From NCBI GenBank assembly GCA_018400335.1, contig JAGYMT010000014.1, forward strand, positions 1 through 13,698: a stretch of DNA of 13,698 bases, in the 5' to 3' direction. The stretch is from Kiritimatiellia bacterium (GTDB lineage: Bacteria; Verrucomicrobiota; Kiritimatiellia; JAAZAB01). A program made the position numbers and the translations under genes. Shown one piece after another: positions 6,326 to 13,661 of the stretch; the first letter of the stretch is position 1, and every line of letters starts with the position of its first letter. The notes under the pieces were generated by a model. It did no database searches, had not been told where the DNA came from, and saw only the letters and a list, made by a program, of their open reading frames with translations.

Positions 6326-6354
6326 TTGCCTTGCTGCGGAGTCTCTGGTAAATT
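6326..6354 (+). promoter_or_regulatory. candidate promoter of kpsF
   Basis: TTGCCT (6326-6331) and TAAATT (6349-6354) are separated by exactly 17 nt, each matching 4 of 6 consensus bases. Transcription from about 6361 would leave a 24-nt leader to the ATG at 6385. The pair lies just downstream of the palindromic element. Confidence 0.3.
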
Positions 6355-6384
6355 TACAAACTCACTTTGAAATCGGAAATATTC

Positions 6385-7356
6385 ATGAAAACACTCAAAC
6401 GCGCACGCGAGATTCTCGATGTTGAAATCGAGCAGATGCAGAAGGTCCGCGACGACCTCGACAGGGGGTTCAGCCGCGCCGTGAAGCTGATACTCGATTG
6501 CCTCGGACATGACGGCAAGATCGTTGTCACGGGCATGGGCAAGAATTTCCATGTGGGCCAGAAGATCTCCGCCACGCTCGCGAGCACGGGATCGGCCAGC
6601 GTGGCAATTCACCCATCCCAGGCACTGCACGGCGATATAGGCGTGTTCTGCAGAAATGACGTGCTGCTTGCCTTAAGCTACAGCGGGGAGTCCGACGATA
6701 TAATCGCGATCCTGCCCGCGGTGAAGAGACAGGGCGGCAGGATCGTGGCTTTGACCGGTGTGAAAGACAGCGCGCTCGCCAGACTGAGCGATGAGATCAT
6801 CCTGATGGCCGTCGGCCGCGAGGCGTGCCCTTTCAACATGGCGCCGACCGCCAGCACCACCGCGGCCATGGCGGTCGGCGATGCCCTGGCCATTGTCCTG
6901 CTCGAGGCGCGCGGGTTCAAGAAGGAGGATTTCGCGAAGCTGCATCCCGGCGGGACGATCGGGAAGACACTGTTGCTGAAAGTTTCCGACATCATGCGCG
7001 GGACAGACAGGCTGGCAATGGTGGGCGCGGCGGCGACGGTCCATGAGGCTGTGCTGGCAATGACCAGGGCTCGGGCCGGCTGCGTGGGCGTGACGGATCG
7101 GGCGGGAAGGCTGATCGGAATATTCACCGATGGCGACCTGCGGCGGCTCATCAGCCGGGACGGAGGCATTCCTCAAAAGCCAATCAAGGCGGTCATGACC
7201 AGGAACCCGGTCACGGTGCGGGAAGATGATCTCGCCGTTGACGTGCTCAAGGTCTACGAGAAGCATAATATTGACGACCTCCTCGTTGTGAACCGCGAGA
7301 GGCGGGTGATTGGCATCGTGGATATTCAGGACCTGCCGAAGTTCAAGATACTCTGA
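6385..7356 (+). CDS. kpsF: arabinose-5-phosphate isomerase (KpsF/GutQ/KdsD family)
   Basis: Cytosolic isomerase of ribulose-5-phosphate to arabinose-5-phosphate, the first committed step to Kdo for LPS or capsule. From the ATG (323 aa) the order is a SIS domain (about 35-185) followed by two CBS domains (about 200-255 and 268-323; DIMRGTDRL and AVMTRNPVTV start them). Catalytic positions known from E. coli KdsD are conserved: Lys in VVTGMGKNFHVG (K53), Glu in SYSGES (E102), Glu in GREACPFNMAPT (E146) and His in LHPGGTIG (H187). One oddity is GMGKN where the family usually has G-x-GKS. The frame also opens at a TTG at 6367 (329 aa). I prefer the ATG because the candidate transcription start falls near 6361, but the TTG is possible. 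It stands 53 nt ahead of the O-acetylation cassette and may be co-transcribed with it. Confidence 0.93.
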   Translation: MKTLKRAREILDVEIEQMQKVRDDLDRGFSRAVKLILDCLGHDGKIVVTGMGKNFHVGQKISATLASTGSASVAIHPSQALHGDIGVFCRNDVLLALSYSGESDDIIAILPAVKRQGGRIVALTGVKDSALARLSDEIILMAVGREACPFNMAPTASTTAAMAVGDALAIVLLEARGFKKEDFAKLHPGGTIGKTLLLKVSDIMRGTDRLAMVGAAATVHEAVLAMTRARAGCVGVTDRAGRLIGIFTDGDLRRLISRDGGIPQKPIKAVMTRNPVTVREDDLAVDVLKVYEKHNIDDLLVVNRERRVIGIVDIQDLPKFKIL

Positions 7357-7409
7357 CCGCCGCTCCCTGTCTGCCGCCGGTTGGAACACCCATAGGGGAG
7401 ATCAGCGCC

Positions 7410-9542
7410 GTGAACGGCTTGAATTCCTTTTCACTTAACCCGACTTCGGGTCGGCGTGCGGGAGCGGCCCTCCTGTTTGCCATGCTGCTCGCCTGCGTCT
7501 CCTGCGCGCCGGTCGGAACCGGTGAGCCCCGATCCGGGAAGACAGACCCGGTGGCCGCGGAGATCAGGGCGCTGACAAGGGCGCCGGCCCGGGTCGTCTG
7601 GTGCCAGGACATAGGCGAAGGCTCGGATACTTTTGCGCAGGGAAGCACCTTTCGCCTGATGGGCTATGATACGGAGGACGGCAGGGGCGAGCGCGTGATT
7701 CTTCCCGGTCCTTCGAATTTCTCGCGCCCCCTCATAACGCCGCGCGGCGATCGTGTGATCTTCTCCGGACGCGGGGATAAAAAGGTTTTTGTGGTCAACT
7801 GGGACGGAACCGGCCTGGCGGAGCTGGCGGACGGCCTTGCTGTTTCGGTGTGGCGCGATCCCGGGAACGGCGCGGAATGGGTCTACGCCGGAACCAGGAT
7901 CGGCGATTCTCAAACTGTTCGCAACCTCCGCCGCTTCCGGCTCGACGAGCCGGGCATCGTGGAGGGTATATGGGACAAGACGCCCATCGAGGCGGATAAC
8001 GTGCAGCTCTCGGCCGACGGGCGGGATGCCGCGGGCGCCTTTCCGTGGCCGGAGTGCGGCATGGCCGAGTTCCCCAATGCCGGCTGGAAGGTGCTGGGAA
8101 GGGGATGCTGGCCGGCGATCGCGCCTGACGCCAGTCTGCTGCTATGGATTTTCGACGGATCTCACAGGAATCTGACGATGCTTGCGGCAGGCGGGGAAGA
8201 TCGGTGGACGGTGAGTATCAATAGCGCTCCCGGGATTGACGGGCACGAAGTCTATCATCCGCGCTGGAGCAACCATGCCGGGCTCATGGTGATGACCGGG
8301 CCTTACACCGTGGGCGCCTCGGCCAACCGTATTCGCGGCGGCGGCGAGGGCGTGGAAATTTTTATAGGCGAATTCGCCTCGGATTTCAGGTCAATCCGGC
8401 GCTGGGCGAGGGTGACGCATAATGATAACGCCGACTTCTATCCCGACCTTTGGGTTCAGCCTGAGCCGCCGGCGCGCGGCGGGGTCCCGCCGGCCGCGCC
8501 CGATCCCGCGCCTCCGGATCTTGAAGAGTCGTGGCCCGGCGATAGTTCCGGGCTTGTCTTCCTCTGGGCAAACCGCGCGGCGAATAACGAGGTGTGGGAT
8601 GATAACAAGTCCTCGACGATATTGTGCCGCGTCGAACCCGCGGGGTTGGCGCGGTTTGGCCGCAATTTCGATATGCGGCTTTTGCCTGGTGGCTGGTTCC
8701 GCGTGATGTCCGGCGCCGGCCCGCTGTTGAACCGCTGCCGCGAAAACGATGAGCTGGGCATCGAGGCGATGCTCATGCCCGGCAGGGCGGAAGGCGGCCG
8801 GATCGCGAGGATCATTTCATTCGGGCGGGATAGGGATGAAATCAATTTCGCACTGTTTCAGCGCGAAGAAAAGCTTGTATTTCGACTGCTCCTGGGCGAG
8901 GATTCCGGAGGCTCAGGAGGAATTGAGGAGCGGGAACTCGGCGCCATTCTCCCCGGCAGGGCCGTTCACCTGTTGATCAGCTGCAGGCCGGGTCTGCTCA
9001 CGTGCTTTATGGACGGCAAGATGGTGTTCGCCGACGAAGGTGTGCGCGGAGGGTTCGGGAGCTGGCGCGCGGGCGATCTCGTTTTCGGAGATGACGACGA
9101 AGAAGGCTGGGTTGGAACCATTGAGCGGGTTGCTCTCTACTCGAGGGCCGTGGAGAAGCCGGAAGCCGCGCTCAAAGCCGCGAGTTGCGCGGAGCTGCTT
9201 GCCGGCCGCGATCCGCCCGAAAAGCTGGTTGTCGAGGCGGTCTTGAGGGAGGCTTCAGGCATACCCGCGCCGGAATCCATTCTTCCCTACAAACGCGCGC
9301 TGGTTGTCAATACCTACGAGATCAAGCAGATTGTCGAGGGGGTTAAGGCAGGACCCAGGATATTGGCCGCGCACTGGGCCATTCTCGACGGGCGGGTGCT
9401 GGATGACGCGCGGCGCAGTCCGGGCGAGGTCCGCGGGATGACGCTGGAGCTCTTCGACGCTCGTCCGGAGCTGGAGGGTGAAAGGCTGGTGATGGACAGC
9501 GACGAGTTCGCTCTGCCGCTGTATTACGATCTGGATGAATGA
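7410..9542 (+). CDS. beta-propeller/LamG lipoprotein with C-terminal PYK module
   Basis: A 710-aa protein starting at GTG with GGAG at 7397-7400. A lipoprotein signal peptide ends in the lipobox LLAC (C29), so the protein is tethered to a membrane on the outside of the cytoplasm. Residues about 60-350 have TolB/WD-like propeller blades (RPLITPRGDRVIFSGRG, APDASLLLWIFDG, YHPRWSNHAGLMVM). A Pro/Ala-rich linker covers 350-375. Residues about 415-580 look like a concanavalin A/LamG-type jelly roll (FRLLLGEDSG, LLTCFMDGKMVF, GTIERVALYSRAV). Residues about 605-700 form a separate module with LPYKRALVV, HWAILDG and PELEGERL, matched in the AlgJ-like protein encoded downstream. No hydrolase motif is seen. 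The stop overlaps the MBOAT start (ATGA), so translation is coupled. A glycan- or protein-binding role in the O-acetylation system is inferred. Confidence 0.75.
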   Translation: MNGLNSFSLNPTSGRRAGAALLFAMLLACVSCAPVGTGEPRSGKTDPVAAEIRALTRAPARVVWCQDIGEGSDTFAQGSTFRLMGYDTEDGRGERVILPGPSNFSRPLITPRGDRVIFSGRGDKKVFVVNWDGTGLAELADGLAVSVWRDPGNGAEWVYAGTRIGDSQTVRNLRRFRLDEPGIVEGIWDKTPIEADNVQLSADGRDAAGAFPWPECGMAEFPNAGWKVLGRGCWPAIAPDASLLLWIFDGSHRNLTMLAAGGEDRWTVSINSAPGIDGHEVYHPRWSNHAGLMVMTGPYTVGASANRIRGGGEGVEIFIGEFASDFRSIRRWARVTHNDNADFYPDLWVQPEPPARGGVPPAAPDPAPPDLEESWPGDSSGLVFLWANRAANNEVWDDNKSSTILCRVEPAGLARFGRNFDMRLLPGGWFRVMSGAGPLLNRCRENDELGIEAMLMPGRAEGGRIARIISFGRDRDEINFALFQREEKLVFRLLLGEDSGGSGGIEERELGAILPGRAVHLLISCRPGLLTCFMDGKMVFADEGVRGGFGSWRAGDLVFGDDDEEGWVGTIERVALYSRAVEKPEAALKAASCAELLAGRDPPEKLVVEAVLREASGIPAPESILPYKRALVVNTYEIKQIVEGVKAGPRILAAHWAILDGRVLDDARRSPGEVRGMTLELFDARPELEGERLVMDSDEFALPLYYDLDE

Positions 9543-11017
9543 CGATGGTTTTCAGCTCGAATCTCTTCTTGTTCTATTTCCTGCCGGCGGCGCTGTTGCT
9601 TTACTACGCCGTTCCTCGCCGCGGCAAGCACCTCGTTCTCACTTCTGTGAGCTACTTATTCTACGGCTGGGCAAATCCTTTTTTCGTATGGCTGTTGCTG
9701 TTTTCAACCGTGGTGGACTATTTCTGCGGACTCGTGATTGCCTGGAAGGGGTTCGGCTGGGTTTCCCGCCGAGGCGTGCCCGCGGATGTCCCGATGCTTG
9801 ATGAGGGCGGCCCGCGACTCCCGGTGCAGCGCGCCGCGCTGATCGTCTCGATAATCACCAATCTGGGGCTGCTCGGTTTTTTTAAGTATTTCAATTTCGG
9901 GGTCGAGAACATCAACGCTCTTTCCGATCTCATCGGCATACCGTGGCTCAGGCTGGACCTGGTGTTCAGGGTCACGCTGCCCCTGGGAATAAGCTTCTAC
10001 ACCTTCCAGTCAATGAGCTACACCATTGACGTCTACCGCGGGCATGCCGCCGCGCTGAGAGGTTTCGTTGACTTCGCATGCTATGTCTCCATGTTCCCGC
10101 AGCTCGTTGCCGGCCCGATCATCCGGTTCTCCGAGGTGGCCGACCAGTTGATCAGCCGCTCGCACACGGTTGAGAAGTTCGCGCGCGGCGCCGCGTTCTT
10201 CGCCATGGGCTTCGCCAAGAAGATTCTCCTTGCGAATCCCTGCGGGAAGATAGCTGACGTCGCTTTCGAGGCCGGCGCTCTGGAGATCGTTGATGCGTGG
10301 TATGGGGTGCTGGCCTATGCTTTCCAGATCTACTTTGATTTCAGCGGCTACAGCGACATGGCGATAGGACTCGGCCTGATGCTGGGCTTCATGTTTCCCA
10401 AGAACTTCAACTCGCCCTACCTGGCGGAATCCATAACGGATTTCTGGCACCGCTGGCACATCTCCCTTTCTTCCTGGCTGCGCGACTATCTCTACATCGC
10501 GCTCGGCGGCAACAGGAAGGGGCGGGTTCGAACGTACGTCAACCTTGCGCTCGTGATGCTGCTTGGCGGACTCTGGCACGGCGCGGCGTGGAATTTCGTG
10601 GTGTGGGGCGCGATTCACGGCGTGCTGCTGGCGCTTGAGCGGATGCGGGGCAAGGCGTCCGCCTACGGGAGACTCCCGCGTCCGGCGCGGATCGCGGTGA
10701 CTTTCATCATCGTGCTGATAGCATGGGTATTCTTTCGCGCACCGGACGTGGGCAGCGCCTTCCGGTATCTCGGCGCCATGTTCGGAATCGGGGCGCAAAG
10801 CGCGAACGCGGCGCTGCTTGGCGGGATTTTCTACCAGCCTTACTATTTGCTGGCGTTCGGGCTCTCCTCCATCGTTGTGTGGTTCGGGACGCAGACCTGG
10901 GACTGGACAAGGTCCATCACCCCGCAAAAGGCGCTGGCCATCTTCCTGCTTTTCGTCGTTTCAATAGGAGTGCTTGTGACCCAGGCTTATAACCCGTTTA
11001 TTTATTTTATATTCTAA
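9539..11017 (+). CDS. MBOAT family O-acyltransferase (AlgI-like)
   Basis: A 492-aa polytopic inner-membrane protein expected to move acyl, probably acetyl, groups across the membrane for O-acetylation of an exported glycan. The start MVFSSNLFLFYFLP and YLFYGWANPFFVWLL are typical AlgI openings. FPQLVAGPIIRFSEV (186-200), FDFSGYSDMAIGLGLMLG (267-284), FWHRWHISLSSWLRDYLYI (302-320) and GGLWHGAAWNFVVWG (343-357) are the family's conserved blocks. H347 in LWHGA is the invariant histidine of MBOAT enzymes. Length and segment order are normal. The ATG lies within the ATGA overlap with the upstream stop; the second Met (9545) is an equally family-like start. The substrate is not identifiable. The AlgJ-like partner lies two genes downstream. 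Confidence 0.93.
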   Translation: MTMVFSSNLFLFYFLPAALLLYYAVPRRGKHLVLTSVSYLFYGWANPFFVWLLLFSTVVDYFCGLVIAWKGFGWVSRRGVPADVPMLDEGGPRLPVQRAALIVSIITNLGLLGFFKYFNFGVENINALSDLIGIPWLRLDLVFRVTLPLGISFYTFQSMSYTIDVYRGHAAALRGFVDFACYVSMFPQLVAGPIIRFSEVADQLISRSHTVEKFARGAAFFAMGFAKKILLANPCGKIADVAFEAGALEIVDAWYGVLAYAFQIYFDFSGYSDMAIGLGLMLGFMFPKNFNSPYLAESITDFWHRWHISLSSWLRDYLYIALGGNRKGRVRTYVNLALVMLLGGLWHGAAWNFVVWGAIHGVLLALERMRGKASAYGRLPRPARIAVTFIIVLIAWVFFRAPDVGSAFRYLGAMFGIGAQSANAALLGGIFYQPYYLLAFGLSSIVVWFGTQTWDWTRSITPQKALAIFLLFVVSIGVLVTQAYNPFIYFIF

Positions 11018-11046
11018 ATAAAATTTTCGCCGGGCGAAAATTTTAT
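11018..11046. terminator. perfect AT-rich palindrome between MBOAT and CBM9-like genes
   Basis: ATAAAATTTTCGCC (11018-11031) and GGCGAAAATTTTAT (11033-11046) are exact reverse complements around a single G, starting at the base after the MBOAT stop. As RNA it gives a 12-bp stem with a CCGGG loop. An A-run precedes the small GC core and a T-run follows it, so it resembles a bidirectional intrinsic terminator. It lies inside the presumed operon and ends 3 nt before the next gene's GGAGG. It could therefore attenuate, stabilise or process the message, or separate two transcripts. I give moderate weight to a terminator or attenuator. Confidence 0.5.
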
Positions 11047-11058
11047 AATGGAGGATGT

Positions 11059-11760
11059 ATGAAAAAACAGGGAATACAGGATGAGGTTCCGGAATACGTG
11101 ATCAAAAGGGCGTCTTCGAGGCCGATGCTGAAGGGCTTGTGGAACGAAGATCCGTGGCTGACGGCCAACACGCTCACTCTCTCGCACTTCGTGGCCCGCG
11201 GCTCCGAGCATCGTCCGAAGGTGAATACAAAGGTTCTGTACGTTGACGACGGCCTGTTCGTGTTCTTCCGGGTGTCTGACAAATACGTCCGGGCGGTGAG
11301 GACGGAATACCAGGCGAGCGTCTGCCGCGACAGCTGCGTGGAGTTCTTCGTCGAGCCACGGCCCGGTCGCGGCTATTTCAACTTCGAGATCAACTGCGGC
11401 GGCACGATGCTCCTCTATTTCATCGAGGATTCGGCCATCGTCCCCGGAAATGGGTTCGCCAAATATGTCCAGGTTCCGGCGGAAACCGGAAGGCTTGTCC
11501 AAATCTATCACAGTATGCCGGCAACGGTCGAGCCGGAGATAGAGCAGGACACTGAATGGAAGATAGAGTATTTTATTCCTTTCAGGGTGTTCGAGTCGTA
11601 TCTCGGCCCGCTCGGAAGGCCGGAGGGGCAGACGTGGCGCGCGAACTTCTACAAGTGCGCTGACGAGACGTCCCACCCGCACTGGGCGTCCTGGGCGCCG
11701 CTGCACGGGAAGGCGAGTTTCCATCTGCCGGAGTATTTCGCGCCCGTTCGCTTTGAATGA
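11059..11760 (+). CDS. CBM9-like (DOMON-related) carbohydrate-binding protein, no signal peptide
   Basis: The 233-aa protein is almost entirely one CBM9-like beta-sandwich. Typical blocks are LKGLWNEDPW (24-33) opening the domain; TKVLYVDDGLFVFFRVSD (57-74); the SVCRDSCVEFFVEP strand pair (87-100); YFNFEINCGGTMLLYF (106-121); TEWKIEYFIPF (165-175); WRANFYKCADE (193-203); and the closing HWASWAPLHGKASFHLPEYF (208-227). Family members are often secreted sugar-binding or envelope proteins, but here no signal peptide or lipobox precedes the domain. Either it acts in the cytosol or it is exported in an unrecognised way. GGAGG (11050-11054) lies only 4 nt before the ATG. Standing between AlgI- and AlgJ-like genes, it may bind the glycan that is acetylated; this is inference. 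Confidence 0.8.
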   Translation: MKKQGIQDEVPEYVIKRASSRPMLKGLWNEDPWLTANTLTLSHFVARGSEHRPKVNTKVLYVDDGLFVFFRVSDKYVRAVRTEYQASVCRDSCVEFFVEPRPGRGYFNFEINCGGTMLLYFIEDSAIVPGNGFAKYVQVPAETGRLVQIYHSMPATVEPEIEQDTEWKIEYFIPFRVFESYLGPLGRPEGQTWRANFYKCADETSHPHWASWAPLHGKASFHLPEYFAPVRFE

Positions 11761-11782
11761 ATGTACTTGGACCCGCATTGTA

Positions 11783-13540
11783 ATGAAGAAAAATCAGAAA
11801 ATTAAAATGAGCCGCGAGGACCAGGCTAAGCTGGAGATAGGGCACACCGCCGTGAGCCGCGGAACCGCGCTGTGGATTATAGCGGTATTCCTGTTCATCA
11901 TCGCCTGCGTGCCTGTCATGCAGCATGTCGCCGAGATCAAGGCGTACCGGCGCGGGGCGCGCGATTCCGCCTGGCCGCCCGCCGGCAGCGCCTTGAGCGC
12001 AGCGATTGCGGGCAGGCAATGCTACAACATGTTCCGCCGCGCTCCGGCAATATTCGGCTCCTTCTTCGAGCGGAAAGGCGGCCCGGTCTCGCGCGTGATA
12101 GGCGTGAACAGGGAGTTGATGCGCGAGATGCGCGCCTATGAGGACGCGCTTGACGACGATTCCGTGGCCGGTCAATTCCTGCGTCCCCCTGTCCAGTATC
12201 TCCTCGCCCGCGTCCTCGGGGCGGGCAATGAGCGGGCGTATTGCGGGCGCGGAGACTGGCTGTTCTTCCAGCCCGATATCAATTACCTCATCAACCCGGG
12301 CTTTCTCGACCCGTCGCGCATGGCGCGCCGCGCGGCCTCGGCCGACGAATGGGTCGCGCCTCCGCAGCCGGATCCGGTGAAGGCCATCGCGGACTTTGAC
12401 CGCCAGTTGGCGGAAAGGGGGATAAAGCTCATAGTCGTGCCGACGCCTGTGAAGCCTATGATCCATCCGGAAAAATTCGCGCGCGCGTTCGATGACGGCC
12501 CCGTGCCGTTGCGAAACTTGTCCTACGACCGTTTCGTCGCGGCGCTGAATGCGCTGGATATTCCCGTGTTTGATTGTGCCGGGGCGCTGGCCGCCGCCGC
12601 GCGCGAGGGCGGTCGGCCCGTGTATCTGCGCAGTGATACGCACTGGCGGCCGGAGGCTGTCGAGCTCGCGGCAGGGCTTCTCGCCGGTTTCATCAGGGGG
12701 CATGTCGAGCTGCCCGTCGCGGCTTCGCCGGGTTACGTGGCGCGCGCCGTAACCGTGGAACAGCTTGGGGATGTAGCGATGATGCTCAAGCTTCCGGACG
12801 GACAGTCGTTCTACCGGCCGGAAGAGGTCCGGCTGCGGCAGGTGCTTGGGCCGGGTGGCGCGCTCTGGGCGCCCGATTCTTCGTCGGATGTGCTGGTGTT
12901 GGGAGACAGCTTCAGCAACATCTATTCGCAGGAGGGGTTGGGCTGGGGCGAGAGCGCGGGTCTCATCGAGCAGTTGAGCTTCGAGCTCATGCGTCCGCTG
13001 GACAGGATAGTCCAGAACGATAACGGCTCTTACGCGACCCGCGCCATCCTCGCCCGCGAGCTCGCCAGGGGCAGGGATCGGCTCGCAGGAAAGCGGGTCG
13101 TCGTGTACCAGTTTGCCTGCCGGGAGCTCGCGGAAGGCGACTGGAAGATCACCGATCTTGCGGCGGGCGCGCCCGCCCCCGCGACCTTCGTGACGCCCGA
13201 ACCGGGGACCTCGATGGTTGTTCACGGAATCGTCAGAAGCGTCTCCCGGGCGCCAAGGCCGGGAACCGTTCCCTACAAGGACCACATCATCTCGCTGCAC
13301 CTTGTTGATATCGAAAACGAGGATGGTTCAGTGCTGAACGGGCAGGCCCTGGTCTATACGTGGAGCATGACGAACAACATCCGGACGCGCGCCGCCCGCT
13401 TCAGGCCGGATGATACCGTGACTTTGCGCCTGCGGCCGTGGTCGGATGTGCCTGAATACGAGGGAATCAACAGGAGCGAGCCGGCCGATGAGGAGCTTCT
13501 CTTCCAGGAGCCCTGCTGGGGCGAGGATCTTCATCCCTGA
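11783..13540 (+). CDS. AlgJ/AlgX-like SGNH O-acetyltransferase with C-terminal PYK module
   Basis: About 585 aa, membrane-anchored by one N-terminal helix (about residues 28-47, TALWIIAVFLFIIACVPV) with the catalytic part outside the cytoplasm. It should place acetyl groups, delivered by the MBOAT partner, on a glycan. SGNH/AlgX features, numbered from 11783, are RGDWLFF (156-162), KLIVVPTPVKPMIHPEKF (215-232), the D-x-H dyad in YLRSDTHW (D285, H287) and the nucleophile in VLVLGDSFSN (S376). A late RVVVYQFACREL strand/helix (438-449) closes the domain. Residues 478-572 carry a module with VPYKDHI, YTWSM and PEYEGINR that resembles the end of the lipoprotein encoded at 7410. The frame extends to a TTG at 11753 inside the previous gene, which I reject. 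ATG 11783 and ATG 11807 are both possible, and neither has a clear Shine-Dalgarno. Confidence 0.88.
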   Translation: MKKNQKIKMSREDQAKLEIGHTAVSRGTALWIIAVFLFIIACVPVMQHVAEIKAYRRGARDSAWPPAGSALSAAIAGRQCYNMFRRAPAIFGSFFERKGGPVSRVIGVNRELMREMRAYEDALDDDSVAGQFLRPPVQYLLARVLGAGNERAYCGRGDWLFFQPDINYLINPGFLDPSRMARRAASADEWVAPPQPDPVKAIADFDRQLAERGIKLIVVPTPVKPMIHPEKFARAFDDGPVPLRNLSYDRFVAALNALDIPVFDCAGALAAAAREGGRPVYLRSDTHWRPEAVELAAGLLAGFIRGHVELPVAASPGYVARAVTVEQLGDVAMMLKLPDGQSFYRPEEVRLRQVLGPGGALWAPDSSSDVLVLGDSFSNIYSQEGLGWGESAGLIEQLSFELMRPLDRIVQNDNGSYATRAILARELARGRDRLAGKRVVVYQFACRELAEGDWKITDLAAGAPAPATFVTPEPGTSMVVHGIVRSVSRAPRPGTVPYKDHIISLHLVDIENEDGSVLNGQALVYTWSMTNNIRTRAARFRPDDTVTLRLRPWSDVPEYEGINRSEPADEELLFQEPCWGEDLHP

Positions 13541-13547
13541 TCTGGAG

Positions 13548-13564
13548 CCGGCCGTCCCGGCCGG
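13548..13564. other. GC hairpin just after the operon
   Basis: CCGGCC (13548-13553) pairs with GGCCGG (13559-13564) over a 5-nt loop, 8 nt past the last stop codon. No T-tract follows, so a Rho-independent terminator is not established. The position is suggestive of a 3'-end hairpin. Confidence 0.4.
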
Positions 13565-13600
13565 ATATGAAACGGTTTACGCGCAAGCGTCGTAGGCGGG

Positions 13601-13661
13601 CCGTCTCCACAACACGGGCACGGAACGGCGGGGACCGCCGTCTCCACGACACCCTGGAGAC
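13601..13661. repeat. direct repeat and 7-bp hairpin of a GTCTCCA motif
   Basis: A 15-nt block starting CCGTCTCCAC at 13601-13615 recurs at 13638-13652 with one mismatch. The second copy's GTCTCCA (13640-13646) also pairs exactly with TGGAGAC (13655-13661) over an 8-nt loop. It directly abuts the sequence related to the 6170 element. Confidence 0.6.

Larger units (their letters stand above)
5935..6384. other. non-coding region between the antitoxin remnant and kpsF
   Basis: About 450 nt without a credible gene. The plus-strand frame 5958-6263 lacks a ribosome site, has mixed composition and runs into the palindromic element, so I do not call it. Contents are the presumed antitoxin promoter region near 5935-5975 (AT-rich, no clear boxes), an A-rich stretch (6090-6165), the 133-bp palindromic element (6170-6302), and a candidate kpsF promoter (6326-6354). 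Confidence 0.55.

Noticed and set aside
10010..10927. 305-aa minus-strand frame opposite the MBOAT gene
   Set aside because: It is an antisense shadow of a well-supported membrane enzyme, with no hydrophobic or domain features of its own.
11044..11049. Perfect TATAAT box before the CBM9-like gene
   Set aside because: No -35-like sequence lies at the proper distance, and the hexamer is part of the palindrome and its flank, only 9 nt from the ATG.
11753..11782. TTG start for the AlgJ-like protein inside the CBM9-like gene
   Set aside because: The first ten residues are not family-like and a TTG without a ribosome site is unlikely. ATG codons at 11783 and 11807 are better.
11582..13300. 572-aa open frame on the minus strand opposite the AlgJ-like gene
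   Set aside because: It is Arg/Pro/His-rich with no recognisable motif and lies antisense to a gene with clear catalytic motifs. Long antisense frames are expected in GC-rich DNA.
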